In this document: positions 50,420 to 61,201 of the stretch, piece by piece | How the letters are laid out: each line of letters starts with the position of its first letter | Position numbering within the stretch: position 1 is the stretch's first letter | NCBI GenBank assembly: GCA_014084085.1 | Contig: NPFB01000006.1 | Location: 266,027-330,026 of the forward strand | From: Hondaea fermentalgiana | Lineage: Eukaryota > Sar > Bigyra > Thraustochytrida > Thraustochytriidae | DNA length: 64,000 nucleotides | Direction of reading: 5' to 3' | Translations under genes and position numbers: made by a program | Notes under the pieces: generated by a model | What the model was told of the DNA's origin: nothing | Databases searched by the model: none | The model's input: the letters and a program-made list of their open reading frames with translations, nothing else

Positions 50420-52280
50420 TCTCTCCTTGTTTTTGGATTCTCCAAGGGAATGCTTGAGGCAAGGCGCGACAGCGGCGCCAGCAAAACACAACTAATCGCC
50501 GAAAGGAGAAGAGAAGAGAAGAAAAGTTTCTCCCTCGTCACGTCGGCGTCATGCAGCGTTGGGGATTGGTATTTCCGGATTGCTCGTTGCCCGAATCCCC
50601 TCTCGGGCGCTGTCGAGTCGAGCATGTTTCGCTCACTCTCGGCATCGGACTCGCTGCGAGCCCGAGTCTCCGCAGGCAGCTAGCTAGCAGTGTGTGGCTC
50701 GCCCATGACTTGAACGTGCGCCGCCCCCGGGCACGTGCGGGCTGTGGGGGCTGGCAGTGGCCCAAGCCCAGCCGCAGACACGCGCCTGCACGCGCAGCGC
50801 CGTGCCCGACTTCCCAAAGGAAGACGAGACCAAGAGCAAAAGAACAGGGTAAGAGTTGCTGTGTCGCTTGGCTTGGCTTAGCTTGGCTTGGCTTGGCTTG
50901 GCTTGGCTTGGCTAGACACGGCAGTGGATGATCGAACGAGTGGGAGGGACTTGGGTTTATGGACGCAGCTTTTGCGATACGCGCTGAGAAAGGTTACCAT
51001 CACCGACTTCTCTCGTCGCCGCATTTGCGGCATCCACGAGTGCCGTGTCGCGTCGTGTCCTCGCTTGTCTCGGCCGAGACTCGCTGTCGCTGTCGTGTGC
51101 GTTGAGACGCGCGTTCTCGGCGCGCGCTTCCATCCCAACAGAGGAGCTCATCATCCGAAGTTGCACGTGCCACCGTACTAGGCCTACTCACAACTGCAAA
51201 CCTGTATCATTTTCGCTTTTCCTACCCGCACTCATGCGTGCCGCACGTATTACTCGCTCCCGAATGAGGGACGAGCGTCTCGCCGCAAGCGCAGTCCACG
51301 CGGCCGCACGTGCTGACCTCCTCCGTCCCCCGACGACATGATTGGGCCGCGCGCGAGCTCGGTGTAGGCCTTTCCCAAAGACCTGCCCAAGACATGATCA
51401 CGACACGACATGCCCGACGAGCCTAGGCATGCCATGACATGACTTGACAGATACTACCTAGCTGCTCAACAACCCCATCACATGATAAGCCATGTCTAGC
51501 CCTTGGTTTACGCCTCGCTCGATCTCGTCCTCCACGCCCCTCTCCAAGGCTCACGATGACATTGACGACGATGATCGCCATCGTATCATACTATACACCT
51601 CCATGCTGTCCGGTTGCCCAAAGCACCGCAGTGCTTGCATGGGCAGAGTGCAGTGCTTGCTTGGGCAGTGCTTGCTTGCAAAACTTCACGCCGCAGTCGC
51701 GGTCTCGTCCACTCACGATTAGGCCTACTAAGCCTAGCTGCCTACTTGCTAGTGGAAAAAAGACACACAATGATTGATCCCCAAGACCGCCGCGACTTCT
51801 CCTCCCTCCTCGGGCCCGAGGGCGAGCGGAGCCTGTCCGCGCTCCTCCTTTCTCCCCGGGTCCGCCGTCGTCCGCAGCGCAGGCGGCGAGGGTCGAGCAG
51901 GTCCTTCTCGCCGAAGTCGACGACGATGAGCTCAGCCAAGCTAATAACAAGGCCTCGCGCCTGAAGGCGGCGCTCTCGTTCTCGAAGCCGCGGCGCCGCG
52001 GCGCTCCCCGCATACCCCCCTGAGGAGGCGCCGAGGGGCCGGGGCGCCGGGCGCGGCGGGGCGGGTCCCGGGGAAACGGGGAAACTTGGGGGGCAGAGGG
52101 GCGCAGGCGGCCGCGACTGGACCTGCGAGCAGCGAGCACTGGAAAGAAAAGAGCAAGGAGGAGGAGGAGAAGACGCCGCAGAAGAGCAAGAAGAGCGCGG
52201 AGAAGGCCGAGGTGGACGAGCACAGCGAGCACAGCGGAGCGCAGCGGAGGGCCAGCGGCGAGGCAGCGAGGACACAGAAG
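50420..52280. other. Long intergenic with TTGGC repeat and GC-rich 3' part
   Basis: 1.86 kb. A TTGGC pentamer repeat lies at 50868-50912, CATGACATGAC words at 51410-51445 and TGCTTGCTTGGGCAG repeats at 51637-51680. The last 400 bp before GrpE is strongly GC-rich. The long frame antisense to GrpE and other frames lack ATG-based or family support. Confidence 0.5.
50868..50912. repeat. TTGGC pentanucleotide repeat
   Basis: About eight tandem TTGGC units with one A substitution. Confidence 0.9.
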
Positions 52281-53018
52281 ATGCTGCGCGGATCTCTGGC
52301 GGCGGCGCGCGGCGCGCGCATGCTGGGCGCGCCGTCGATGGCGGAGAGCAGGCGCAGGCTCGTGTTGCAGGGCGCCAGGGGCCTCGCGACGGGCGAGGGC
52401 AAGGCCGCCGAGGGCGAGAAGAAGGCGGAGGAAAGCGCCCAGCAGGACGCCGAGGCCAAGCCCGAAGCACAGGCGGAGGGCCAGGCCCAGCAGGAGGAGC
52501 AGACCGGCGCCGGCGCCGAGCTCGAGGAGCTCCAGGGCAAGGTCAGCGCCCTGCAGGAGGAGCTCAAGGATGCCAAGGACCAGACGCTGCGCACCCTTGC
52601 TGAGATGGAGAACGTCCGTCAGCGCACGCAAAAGGACATTGAGAGCAGGACGACCTACGCCAACTCCAAGTTCGCAAAGTCGCTGCTCGACGTGGCTGAC
52701 AACCTCACTCGCGCCCTCGAGTCGGTGCCACAAGAGGCACTCGAAGGCGAGGACGCCAACGCGCACCTCAAGTCGCTCTACGAGGGCATTAGCATGACCG
52801 AGAAGGAGCTTTCGAAAGTCTTTGCTGCAAACGGAATTTCTAGCTTTGGCGAGGCCGGCGAGCCCTTTGACCCGCACATGCACGAGGCCTTTTTTCAGAT
52901 GCCCAACCCTGAGCTCAAGCACAACTCCATCGCTCAGGTCCTCAAGAAGGGCTACAAGTTCAAGGAGCGCGTTCTGCGCCCCGCTCAGGTCGGTACCGTC
53001 AACAACCCATCCTCTTAA
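52281..53018 (+). CDS. GRPE: Mitochondrial GrpE nucleotide-exchange factor
   Basis: 245 aa. An Arg/Ala-rich presequence (MLRGSLAAARGARML...GARGLATG) precedes a Glu/Ala-rich coiled coil (about 70-110). The GrpE core holds TLAEMENVRQRTQKD, FAKSLLDVADNLTRALESV, and the beta domain with FGEAGEPFDPHMHEAFFQMP and IAQVLKKGYKFKERVLRPAQVGTV. It is the exchange factor for mitochondrial Hsp70 (Mge1). ATG at the presequence start; intronless. Confidence 0.94.
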   Translation: MLRGSLAAARGARMLGAPSMAESRRRLVLQGARGLATGEGKAAEGEKKAEESAQQDAEAKPEAQAEGQAQQEEQTGAGAELEELQGKVSALQEELKDAKDQTLRTLAEMENVRQRTQKDIESRTTYANSKFAKSLLDVADNLTRALESVPQEALEGEDANAHLKSLYEGISMTEKELSKVFAANGISSFGEAGEPFDPHMHEAFFQMPNPELKHNSIAQVLKKGYKFKERVLRPAQVGTVNNPSS

Positions 53019-53438
53019 AGTATACTTTTATCTCACTCTCTCACTCTCTCTTCTTCTCTCTGCAGTCTTTAGCTTAGCTTGATCACGGACAAAAGAGCAA
53101 AAGCCTGCGTTGGTAAAACAGAACCCTTGAAACGTTGAAAAATACCTTGGTCAAAAGAGCAAAAGCTTGGTTTGAAGGATGTTATTCTGGTCGACCATTG
53201 TCGTCATCTACTCTCATCAAAATAAAGTAAAGCAAGAGTTCACCCTTCCTTAATTCCTTCTCTCTTTTCAAGAAAAGGGAGGCGACCTTGATTTGATTTG
53301 GCTGGCGTCGCCTCGTCTTGACTCGTTTTTCATCAGCTTGATTGCTCGTTGACAAAACTGTCCATGTTATCGTGAGAATGCGTCTCATCCTCGTGCAAAA
53401 TAGAAAACGAGCCTTTCGAAAGCATGTATGCGATGCAT
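53019..53438. other. Convergent 3' region with direct repeat
   Basis: Between the GrpE and COA3 stops. CAAAAGAGCAAAAGC occurs twice, near 53090 and 53152. No gene seen. Confidence 0.5.
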
Positions 53439-53889
53439 CTACTTCTTTGCCTTCTCTTCCGCTTCGAGCTCCTCCTCCTTGAAGATCTCCTCGAACTCGG
53501 CGCCGAGCTCGGTGTTCTACGGACACCGAAAAAAATCAAGTTCGCAGAATAAAGTTAGCCAATCACTTGCTTGATCCCCAAATCCTCACACGATCGATAC
53601 GTTGCGGAGCGAAGGAGCCAAGACACAAGCAACTCCAAATCATGCACCAACTTACCTTCTGGATGCGTTGCACAGTATACCAGTAGACGCCACCGACAAA
53701 GCTGGCAAGAGTGGCAGCCATGATGATATTCCTCGTCACGGGCACGGGCGCCTCAAATTCCTGCTTGACCGCCCGTTGAGAAAGCATGCGAGCGTTTCGC
53801 CTCTGCGCCGCCGACTGCGTCGCCAGCACTGCCGGAGCGCGCTGCTGCACGAGCGGTGCCCGCGATGCCGCAAGACTCAAGCGCTGCAT
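53439..53889 (-). CDS. COA3: Cytochrome c oxidase assembly factor 3 (COA3/CCDC56-like), two exons
   Basis: Exons 53889-53656 and 53516-53439, with a 139-nt intron starting GTAAGT, phase 0, give 103 aa. The N-terminus (MQRLSLAASRAPLVQQRAP) is a mitochondrial-type presequence. VPVTRNIIMAATLASFVGGVYWYTVQRIQK is the single-helix COA3 core. The C-terminus is acidic and Lys-rich (FEEIFKEEELEAEEKAKK). COA3 binds newly made COX1 in the inner membrane. Short size limits certainty, but the helix with flanking TRN and WYT and the length both fit. Divergent from CysRS. Confidence 0.8.
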
Positions 53890-54397
53890 CTTCGCTTCTT
53901 CGCTTGTCCAACCAACTAACTCTCTCGGGCTCTGACGTCTGCCAGAGGAGCGGAGATGGCCACGTCGCCTAGAAGCTCGGCTGCTCGCTCTGCCCGGCCT
54001 CCTCCGTGGATGCTCTTCTGCGCCGCACGCTCGCTCGCTCGCTCGCGGTCTGCTGCTCTTGCGTGAGGGCCAAGCAGCAGCACCAAAGCGCTGCGTTTTC
54101 GACGGAGAAAAGGCCGCGCAAGTGCAAGTGCACAATGGCGCTCTCGCCCTACTGACGCCGCGCCGCGTCCCACTCGGAGGCCGCGCTTTGTTGCACTTGC
54201 GCGGGACAAGGCAAGGCAAGGCAAGAGGAGGCAAGGCAAGATGAGGCAAGGCAAGAAAGACAAGACAAGCACTGCAGCCACGACACGAATGATTGTTGTT
54301 GCGATCAGCGAGCCGCAGCCACTTCTGGGAGGGAGAAGCCAAGCCAAAGCGCCAGGCCGAGCACGCTTCGGACGCGAGCGGGTTGGGTTGGGCGACG
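53890..54397. promoter_or_regulatory. Divergent COA3/CysRS region with GCAAGTG words
   Basis: 508 bp. GCAAGTG at 54118-54124 and 54124-54130 overlap by one base, and CACTTGC lies at 54194-54200. GGCAA pentamers follow at 54205-54262. This is the third divergent mitochondrial or housekeeping region bearing this word cluster. Confidence 0.45.
54205..54262. repeat. GGCAA pentanucleotide repeat
   Basis: About nine GGCAA or AGCAA-like units, interrupted by GAGGA and GATGA. Confidence 0.85.
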
Positions 54398-54492
54398 ATG
54401 TTGCGCGGGCCGCTCAGAGCAGTCCGAGGCAAGTCGAGCCTCGTCGCGAAACCACTCGCGCTCGGAGGGGACGTCGTGAGATACGCGAGCTC

Positions 54493-54525
<33 letters not shown>

Positions 54526-56473
54526 GAGCAAGAGCGATAGCTGCTCAACGAGGAACAAAAGCGGGTCACGGCGAGAGAACCATGGGCTCGACCTTGGGAG
54601 GAGCGAGCCCGGAGTGGTGAGCATGTACGTTTGCGGACCAACCGTGTATGACGCGGCGCATCTTGGCCATGCACGCACATATGTACAATTTGATGCAATC
54701 CGCCGCATTCTGCGCGAGGTCTACGGCTGGCAGGTAGCTTTCTTTATGAATATCACCGACGTGGATGACAAGATCCTCGAGCGTGCGCGCACGTCAGGAA
54801 CACCATGGCGTGACCTCGCCCAAAAGCACGAAAGCACTTTCTTTCGCGACATGCGTAGACTCGGCGTGCAGCCACCAACACTGGCGCCGCGCGCGACAGA
54901 GAGTATTGAACCCATGATCGCTCACATCGAAGACCTCGTGGCGCAGGATCTCGCTTATGTCGGTACGAATACGGGATCTGTGTATTTTTCCACTGCTGAC
55001 TTCGACAAGAGCGTGGAGCAGCATCCGCAATTTCGTTATGGCGCCCTCGACCCAAGTCGTGCTGCGCCAACCGGTGTCGACAGCGCCGCAGCTTCCGCCG
55101 CTGCAGTAGCGGCCGTGGAAAGTGATCCTGACGCCGGTCCCTTTGGATCTTCCGATCTCGCGAGCGGTGTGTCGGGCGAAAAACGCAGCGCCAAGGACTT
55201 TGCTCTGTGGAAGTGCATTCCAGACGCACCGGCGGACGAGTCATGGGACAGCCCCTGGGGACCGGGCCGTCCTGGCTGGCACGCAGAATGCGCAGTCATG
55301 ATCAAGCACACGGCCGGTACAATTCGTCAAGATGGACGTCTAGACATTCATGGTGGCGGCATCGATCTGCGGTTCCCGCATCATGAAAACGAACGTGCGC
55401 AAAGCCAGACGTGCTGTGGACCGGATCCATGGACCTCGCACTTTCTCCACACTGGTCATTTACATATTGCTGGTCGTAAAATGTCCAAGTCTTTGAAAAA
55501 CTTTATTACCATTGGCGAGCTCCTCGACGGCCCGGTCGAGGCTCTTCCCCCAGGATTTCAGCCTCTGACGGCAAGGCAGATGCGTCTGCTCTTCCTCAAT
55601 GTGCGGTACAATGCTCCCATGGAACTCACTGCTGAGGCCGTGCAGTCAACGCTCAAACTCGATGCGAGACTCGAGGACACCTTTGCCAGAGTACGTCTCG
55701 CCGCGGAGGCGCAGGACGCACTTGCACCATCGAGATCTTGGGCTCAGCACGACACGCAGCTTCTTGCCGAAGCAGATCGCTTTCAACACGCTTTCCGGGC
55801 TGCGCTTCGCTCCGACTTCGACACAGCCTCGGGCCTTCGCTTGGCCCATGAGTTTGCTGCGAGCATCCACGCCTACCTTTCCGGAGAAACCGCTCCGCAA
55901 CCCAATGTTGCCCAGCAGGCCCTCCAGGAGCTTCGTTCGGCGCTGAGTATCCTTGGTATTGGAGCTTCGGATAATTACGCGCTCCCTGGGTATGGGGCCT
56001 CAGGATCGTCTCGCGGGCAGGATGTTGCATCAGGGCCATCATCCGAAGAACTCACCAATGCACTTGTGGACTTTCGAAGCGCTATTCGAGAGGCGGCTCA
56101 GGGCAAAGACTTTCCGGCGCTTTTTGCTGCGTGCGACCAGCTTCGGGATGTAGTTTTGCCCTCACTTGGCGTACGTCTCGTTGACCATGAAAAGGCCTCT
56201 ACCTGGTCACCATGTGCCCCTGTATCGCCGTCTTCCACAGAGCCTTCAAGTCAGCCTTCGCCGTCACCGCCTCGCGATGAGCCGGAGGCTCCAGTTGCTC
56301 CGCAAGAACTCTTCCGGGGCTCTCCAGATTACAGTGACTTTGACGCCGACGGCGTTCCGACGCATGGTGCCAACGGCGAGGAGCTCAGTAAAAATGCGCG
56401 CAAGAAACTCCTCAAGCGCATGAAGATTCATACAGACAAGTACGAACGCTGGCTGGCGAGACAAAAGTCTTGA
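54398..56473 (+). CDS. CARS: Cysteinyl-tRNA synthetase
   Basis: 691 aa. The ATG gives MLRGPLRAVRGKSSLV, a plausible mitochondrial presequence, then a Ser-rich stretch. The class I core starts YVCGPTVYDAAHLGHARTY (HIGH-type; the Cys is a zinc ligand) and continues NITDVDDKI, WHAECAVM and GGGIDLRFPHHENE (zinc His and Glu), GHLHIAGRKMSKSLKNF (KMSKS). A low-complexity insert of about 45 residues follows FRYGALDPS. The anticodon-binding part and a C-terminal charged tail end in KNARKKLLKRMKIH-type basic residues. Dual cytosolic/mitochondrial use is inferred from the N-terminus. Confidence 0.95.
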
Positions 56474-56848
56474 AGATGATGTTATTGTTATAGATTTTTC
56501 GCGTTTCTCCCCCCGCTCAAATGACCATCACCACCCGCGTCAGCCGCACCCTTACATCACTGCTATGTGTGCATCGCTTGGAGAAGCAGTGGCACGCAAC
56601 GCGCACTTTGCTATCTTGCGTGAGAACATAGTCCTCGGGTGAATGCAGCGGTGACCCAACACCTGAACATCAAATTTGACAAAAGTTTTAAAAAAAATAC
56701 TTGCTTGGGCCTCAAGAACCACTCGTCGCAGACCGGTGGCCAAAGGCTTGGTGCGCGCGTGCGGGAGCATAGACGCGCTTGACGCAATTAGGTCAGACCA
56801 GTCCAGGCCGGAGCGAAGCGGGAGAGGCACGCAGACAGCCGAGACAGG
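56474..56848. other. Intergenic between CysRS and DDX24
   Basis: 375 bp tandem spacer with no distinctive motif. An A-rich stretch at 56690-56700. No gene seen. Confidence 0.45.
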
Positions 56849-59221
56849 ATGGCGCGGAAACAGAAACGCGGCCCCAAAGCCAACCGAGAGAAGCAGGCCA
56901 TGGCGGATGGGGACCAAGGACTGGACGCCTTGCCCTGGCGCAAGGTCGCGACCGAAGCAACTGACATTGACGATGGCGACGCGAACGACGCCGAGGACAA
57001 CATGGCGGGCATGTTCATGCTAGAAGAAATTCCTGCCAACTCGTATACCCTGGGAGAGAACGGAGCTGTGGTATCGCTCAACAATGTCATCGATGTGGTC
57101 CCTGGTGCAGACCTGTCTGGAAACGATCACGAGCAGGCCTCCGGCGCCAGGAAAGAATCCGCTCAGGACACAGAAGAACAAGCGGATGTAGGCGCCAAAA
57201 AACCCTCAAAGCGCGCTCTTCGTCGGAAAAAGATGCAAGCGAAGAAACGCAGACAGGAGCAGGCGCAAGAGACCAGTGGAAGTGCTGTCGAGGCCGACAC
57301 GAAGGACACCAGCCCTGAAACCGAGACCAACGAAGGCGAGACCAACAAAACCGAGAAAAAAGAGTCCGATTCCCTTTCTCCGACGCTGGCATCTACCTCG
57401 GCAACACTTCTCGAAGAAGAATCCAAGACACAAAGTTGCCAGAATGACCAAAACAAGAACAAGAACAAGAACTCTAAGAAAGCCCAAAAGAAGGACACTC
57501 CCATGACCCTGGAGGCTCTTCAACGCGTCGTCGGGGAATGGCTCGAGTTTGGATTCGAGGAAGATCTTCTCGAAGGCATTGCAAAGTGCAAATTCTCAAG
57601 CCCGACACCAATCCAGCGCACGTGTCTGCCCAAAGCCATGCAGCGAGGTATGGACATTCTGGGCGCAGCAGAGACGGGTTCCGGTAAGACTCTCGCGTTT
57701 GGTTTGCCAATCCTGAATGGTCTCATTTCCTCACCTCCAGGACCCGACGATGGCCTCGCTGCACTGATTCTTACCCCGACCCGCGAGCTGGCTGTCCAGG
57801 TGGCCAAACACCTTCGAAGCGTCATTGTCGGTCGCCTCAATCACATTCGCGTGGAGACTCTCGTTGGCGGCATGTCGCAAGCCAAGCAAGAGCGCGTGCT
57901 CGCGTTGCGCCCGCCAGTGATTGTAGCAACCCCGGGCCGTTTGTGGGCTATGATCGACGAGGGCAATGATCACCTTGCCGATCTGGCCTCATCTTTGCGG
58001 TATCTGGCCGTCGATGAAGCAGACCGTATGTTCGACAGGGGCCATTTTCCGGACCTGCAGCCGCTCGTAAAGCAGCTTGCCGAGAGTAACTCGGGTGCCA
58101 AACACAAGCGTCAAACTTTTCTCTTTTCCGCAACGCTCATGACTGAAGGCGCGGCGGTCGATCTGCAAAAGAAGCTGAAGCGCAAACGCCGAGGTAGTGG
58201 CGGTCCCAGCGTTTCGCCCCTCGTGGAGCTCATGGACCACATTGGCGTGCGCAAGACTGCCCTGTGTGACCTATCCCTCGTAGCAGCACCTGAGGAGAGC
58301 ACTGGGGAAGACGATTCGAAAGCAGCCTCGACTGCCAATGGCAAGGTTCAACTTCCAGAAAACTTGCAGCTATGCTCCGTGGAGTGTGTCCCCAAAGACA
58401 AGGATCTCTTCCTCTACTACTTTGTAATGGAACACAGCGGGAGAACGCTGGTCTTTGTCAATACCATTAGCTCGTTGCGGCGCGTTGCAGGTACTTTGAA
58501 GCTGCTTGACATTGACAACGTCACAACATTGCACGCAAACATGCAGCAAAAGCTTCGTCTTCGTCATCTCGAGCGCTTCACCAAGTCTGAGCGCGGCGTT
58601 TTGGTCGCGACCGACGTCGCTGCGCGTGGTCTCGACATTCCTGGGATTGATCACGTCGTGCATTATGCGCTTCCCAAGCGTCTCGACACCTTTGTGCATC
58701 GATCTGGTCGTACGGCACGTGCGGCGCGCTCGGGCGTGTGTCTGTCGTTGGTTGACCCTTCGGAGGCCACGGTCTTTGGCGAGCTGACGCGAGCGCTCGG
58801 GGATCGTGCTATTCTCAAATTTCCCGTACGAATGGCCACCTTGTCTCGCATGCGCGAACGCGTCACGCTGGCGCGCCGCATTCAATATTTGGAGAACAAA
58901 CTCCAGGAAAAGGCCGATAGCCGTAAATGGTTTCGTCAGAGTGCCAAGGAGGCAGACATTGAGCTGGACGAAGCCATTAAAAACGGCGAGAATCACTTGC
59001 TTGACGTCCAGCACAGCAATGCCAAGGAAGCCGCGTCTCTTCGCAATCGCCTTGCAGATTTACTTGAAGAGCGCATACTTGGCGCCGGCGTCTCGTCAAA
59101 ATACGTATCGACGAACTCCGGCCCTGATCGCGAGCTGGTTCTTTCTGGGGTCTCTCGCAAGGCCGATGCAGCGCTCGCTTCTGCGCCCAAGGAAAAAACC
59201 AAGCGCCGCCGCCGTCGCTAG
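56849..59221 (+). CDS. DDX24: DEAD-box RNA helicase DDX24/Mak5
   Basis: 790 aa, intronless. The basic N-terminus (MARKQKRGPKANR, KRALRRKKMQAKKRR) should target the nucleolus. Motifs run in order: the Q-motif near SSPTPIQRTCLPKAMQRG, AAETGSGKT (about 272-280), PTRELAVQV, GGMSQ, ATPGRLW, VDEADRM (about 387), FSATLM, VFVNTISSLRRV, GVLVATDVAARGLDIP, HRSGRTARAARSG. ATPGRLWAMIDEG and DEADRMFDRGHFPDLQPL are typical of DDX24/Mak5, a 60S ribosome-biogenesis helicase. The C-terminal extension is helical and basic (KRRRRR). Confidence 0.95.
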   Translation: MARKQKRGPKANREKQAMADGDQGLDALPWRKVATEATDIDDGDANDAEDNMAGMFMLEEIPANSYTLGENGAVVSLNNVIDVVPGADLSGNDHEQASGARKESAQDTEEQADVGAKKPSKRALRRKKMQAKKRRQEQAQETSGSAVEADTKDTSPETETNEGETNKTEKKESDSLSPTLASTSATLLEEESKTQSCQNDQNKNKNKNSKKAQKKDTPMTLEALQRVVGEWLEFGFEEDLLEGIAKCKFSSPTPIQRTCLPKAMQRGMDILGAAETGSGKTLAFGLPILNGLISSPPGPDDGLAALILTPTRELAVQVAKHLRSVIVGRLNHIRVETLVGGMSQAKQERVLALRPPVIVATPGRLWAMIDEGNDHLADLASSLRYLAVDEADRMFDRGHFPDLQPLVKQLAESNSGAKHKRQTFLFSATLMTEGAAVDLQKKLKRKRRGSGGPSVSPLVELMDHIGVRKTALCDLSLVAAPEESTGEDDSKAASTANGKVQLPENLQLCSVECVPKDKDLFLYYFVMEHSGRTLVFVNTISSLRRVAGTLKLLDIDNVTTLHANMQQKLRLRHLERFTKSERGVLVATDVAARGLDIPGIDHVVHYALPKRLDTFVHRSGRTARAARSGVCLSLVDPSEATVFGELTRALGDRAILKFPVRMATLSRMRERVTLARRIQYLENKLQEKADSRKWFRQSAKEADIELDEAIKNGENHLLDVQHSNAKEAASLRNRLADLLEERILGAGVSSKYVSTNSGPDRELVLSGVSRKADAALASAPKEKTKRRRRR

Positions 59222-59960
59222 CTTGCTGGCTTCTTGCCGCGCTTGCGCATGGGCTCGAATTGCAATCTCTGGAAATATAAAGGAAATTATTGTAGTACTC
59301 GCCGATACAAGGAATGATCCGTTACGATTCAATTTTGTCATTGTTTTCTTCGAAGTTGTCCGAATTGTCTCAATGAACTTCCACAGCAGCACTGTGTCCA
59401 AAATGATAGTTTGTCAATAAGGAGAGGGGGGGAGAGAGAGACACACACACACAGAGCCATTTAATTTTGAGCGTCACCCGTCTGCTCGCCAACCTTTTCA
59501 CCTGGCCAGCGGAAAAAAACTGCGAGGATGCTTGCTTTTTTTCATGCATTGCAATTGGGTCTGGACAAACGGTGTGGACACGAAGAGCGCGAGAACGCAA
59601 GAGCGCGCCGAGGCATAGCGTGGGCAAGCATTCAATCTCCCCAGAGTCTGATCGTGCGCAGGGACAGCTTGTGGCAGGCGATTTGTCTCACTCGCTGCGT
59701 GTTTGGTCACCGCGCAGAAGTACGCGCGGACGCCGCGTTGCCAACACTCGGACAGTGTGAAAGCGAGTGCGTGGAGTAGGTCGCCGCCTGTAACGAAGAA
59801 AACCAAAGGACAACAACAAAGGCCGTGATCTGTACTGTGCTCTTTCGAACGGGCATCGTTCAAGACCGACACATAACGTTCCGAAGCAAGGTCATCTATT
59901 TGTCCATCTGTGCATCTACCTCTTCATTTTTATTTCCATCCAGCTAGCCAGCCAGCCATC
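59222..59960. other. Intergenic between DDX24 and kinesin-tail-like gene
   Basis: Contains GAGAGGGGGGGAGAGAGAGACACACACACACA at 59421-59452. No supported coding frame. No motor domain is encoded here, which bears on the next gene. Confidence 0.5.
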
Positions 59961-60644
59961 ATGGGAGACGTCAAACAGCCCCCGGGAGCACTTCTTGGGG
60001 TTTGCGAAGTATTTTTGCAACCATTGTCGATGTTGCTCAATGTTGAGGATGACGCGCCCATCATGGATCTCTCGGGACAACAGATTGGCAAGTTGCACAT
60101 CAAACTCGAGCTCGGCTACGTGGGCGCCATGCCAGTGGCCAACTTTGAACAAAAGAGCTCAACGCGGGTGGTGCCCAAGGATGGCGAGTCCGGGGAAGAG
60201 CAGTGGGCGGCGGTGAACTTTGACGAGCACAAAGGTGAGAAGATGCAGATCACGATGAAGATTACCGAGGCGCATGGACTTTCGGGTGCTGCGGCTCAAG
60301 GTGGCGTGTTCTTGCGGTGTCTCACCGACATTGAGAAAATGCGCGCTGAGGGAGTAAAGCCTATTATTATCGAGCCCATCGGCGGTGTTCGTGGCCCGGA
60401 AATAAAGCTCAACTTCGATTTCACCAAGCTCAGCGAACCGCCCCTTAACAAGGACTTGCAAACATGGCTCAGTTCCAACTCTCTTGAGCTTGAGCTCTGG
60501 GGGACAGGGACAGCAGCCCCTCCTGGGGTCGGGGGTGGCACGAGCGTCGGGGCAACGGGCAACGAGGCTGAGCTGCGTGCAGAAAATGAGCGACTCCGCG
60601 AAGAACTAGCGAAACAAAAGGCAAAAACGTGTCAAATTCTGTAA
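59961..60644 (+). CDS. Kinesin-3-tail-like C2 protein with coiled coil and CaaX box, no motor
   Basis: 227 aa, intronless. VEDDAPIMDLSGQQIGKLHIKLELG (about 28-52) resembles the element between C2-like domains of kinesin-3 (KIF1/KIF13) tails. ITMKITEAHGLSG ... FLRCLTDIEKM ... EIKLNFDFTKLSEPPLNKDLQTWLSSNSLELELWG follows the kinesin-3 pattern of EVTxxFVxYIxxxPIVFEVFG. After a Gly-rich linker, a short coiled coil (EAELRAENERLREELAKQ) ends in CQIL, a CaaX box favouring geranylgeranylation. No motor domain precedes it. This predicts a membrane-anchored cargo-adapter-like protein. The family is inferred from sequence pattern only. Confidence 0.72.
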   Translation: MGDVKQPPGALLGVCEVFLQPLSMLLNVEDDAPIMDLSGQQIGKLHIKLELGYVGAMPVANFEQKSSTRVVPKDGESGEEQWAAVNFDEHKGEKMQITMKITEAHGLSGAAAQGGVFLRCLTDIEKMRAEGVKPIIIEPIGGVRGPEIKLNFDFTKLSEPPLNKDLQTWLSSNSLELELWGTGTAAPPGVGGGTSVGATGNEAELRAENERLREELAKQKAKTCQIL

Positions 60645-61201
60645 ACAATGGCGCGAGGCCTTTTTCTTAGGAAAAAGCGATGAAATATGATCGATAGAAG
60701 CTGAGAGGCGATTGTGTACTTGGAGACGAGACGAGACGAAACGAGACGAAAGGAGCCGAAACGAAACGAGGAGAAGAAGGGATGAGAAAGAGAAGTAAAG
60801 AAAAAAGAGGGAAAAGGAGAGGAACAGAATACGATTCTCCACGGTTCGATGCTCGAGAGTCTTGCTCCACTCCGTCTCTTTGATTGAATCGACCCAGTTC
60901 CTCCCTCCTTGCTAGCGTGCTTAAAAAGTATGCTGCCTGTCTGGCTGCCTGCCTGCCTGCCTGCCTGGCCGCCTCAATTCATTCACTTTCACCAGCTTAT
61001 CTCGTTTGCTGATTTGTCCTTGTGATCAATTCGTGACCGTGACCGACCGTGACGTGTGAAAACAAAGAACTTCGCCGCTTCGTAGAAAAAGATGGAAAAG
61101 AAGACGACGAAGAAACGAGTACATTTCGCAGCCCAGAAGAAGAAGCGAAGGATAAACATGGAAGAGAAGACCTTGCCGCGGGCAAGACTCATATCACCCA
61201 C
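60645..61201. other. Convergent 3' region with purine repeats
   Basis: GAGACGAGACGAAACGAGACG repeats at 60723-60775 and CTGCCTGCCTGCC at 60940-60965. No gene seen. Confidence 0.5.

Noticed and set aside
51591..52922. 443-codon minus-strand frame antisense to GrpE
   Set aside because: It mirrors a codon-biased GC-rich gene, giving Leu/Ala/Arg-rich sequence without any family pattern. The sense strand encodes a clear GrpE.
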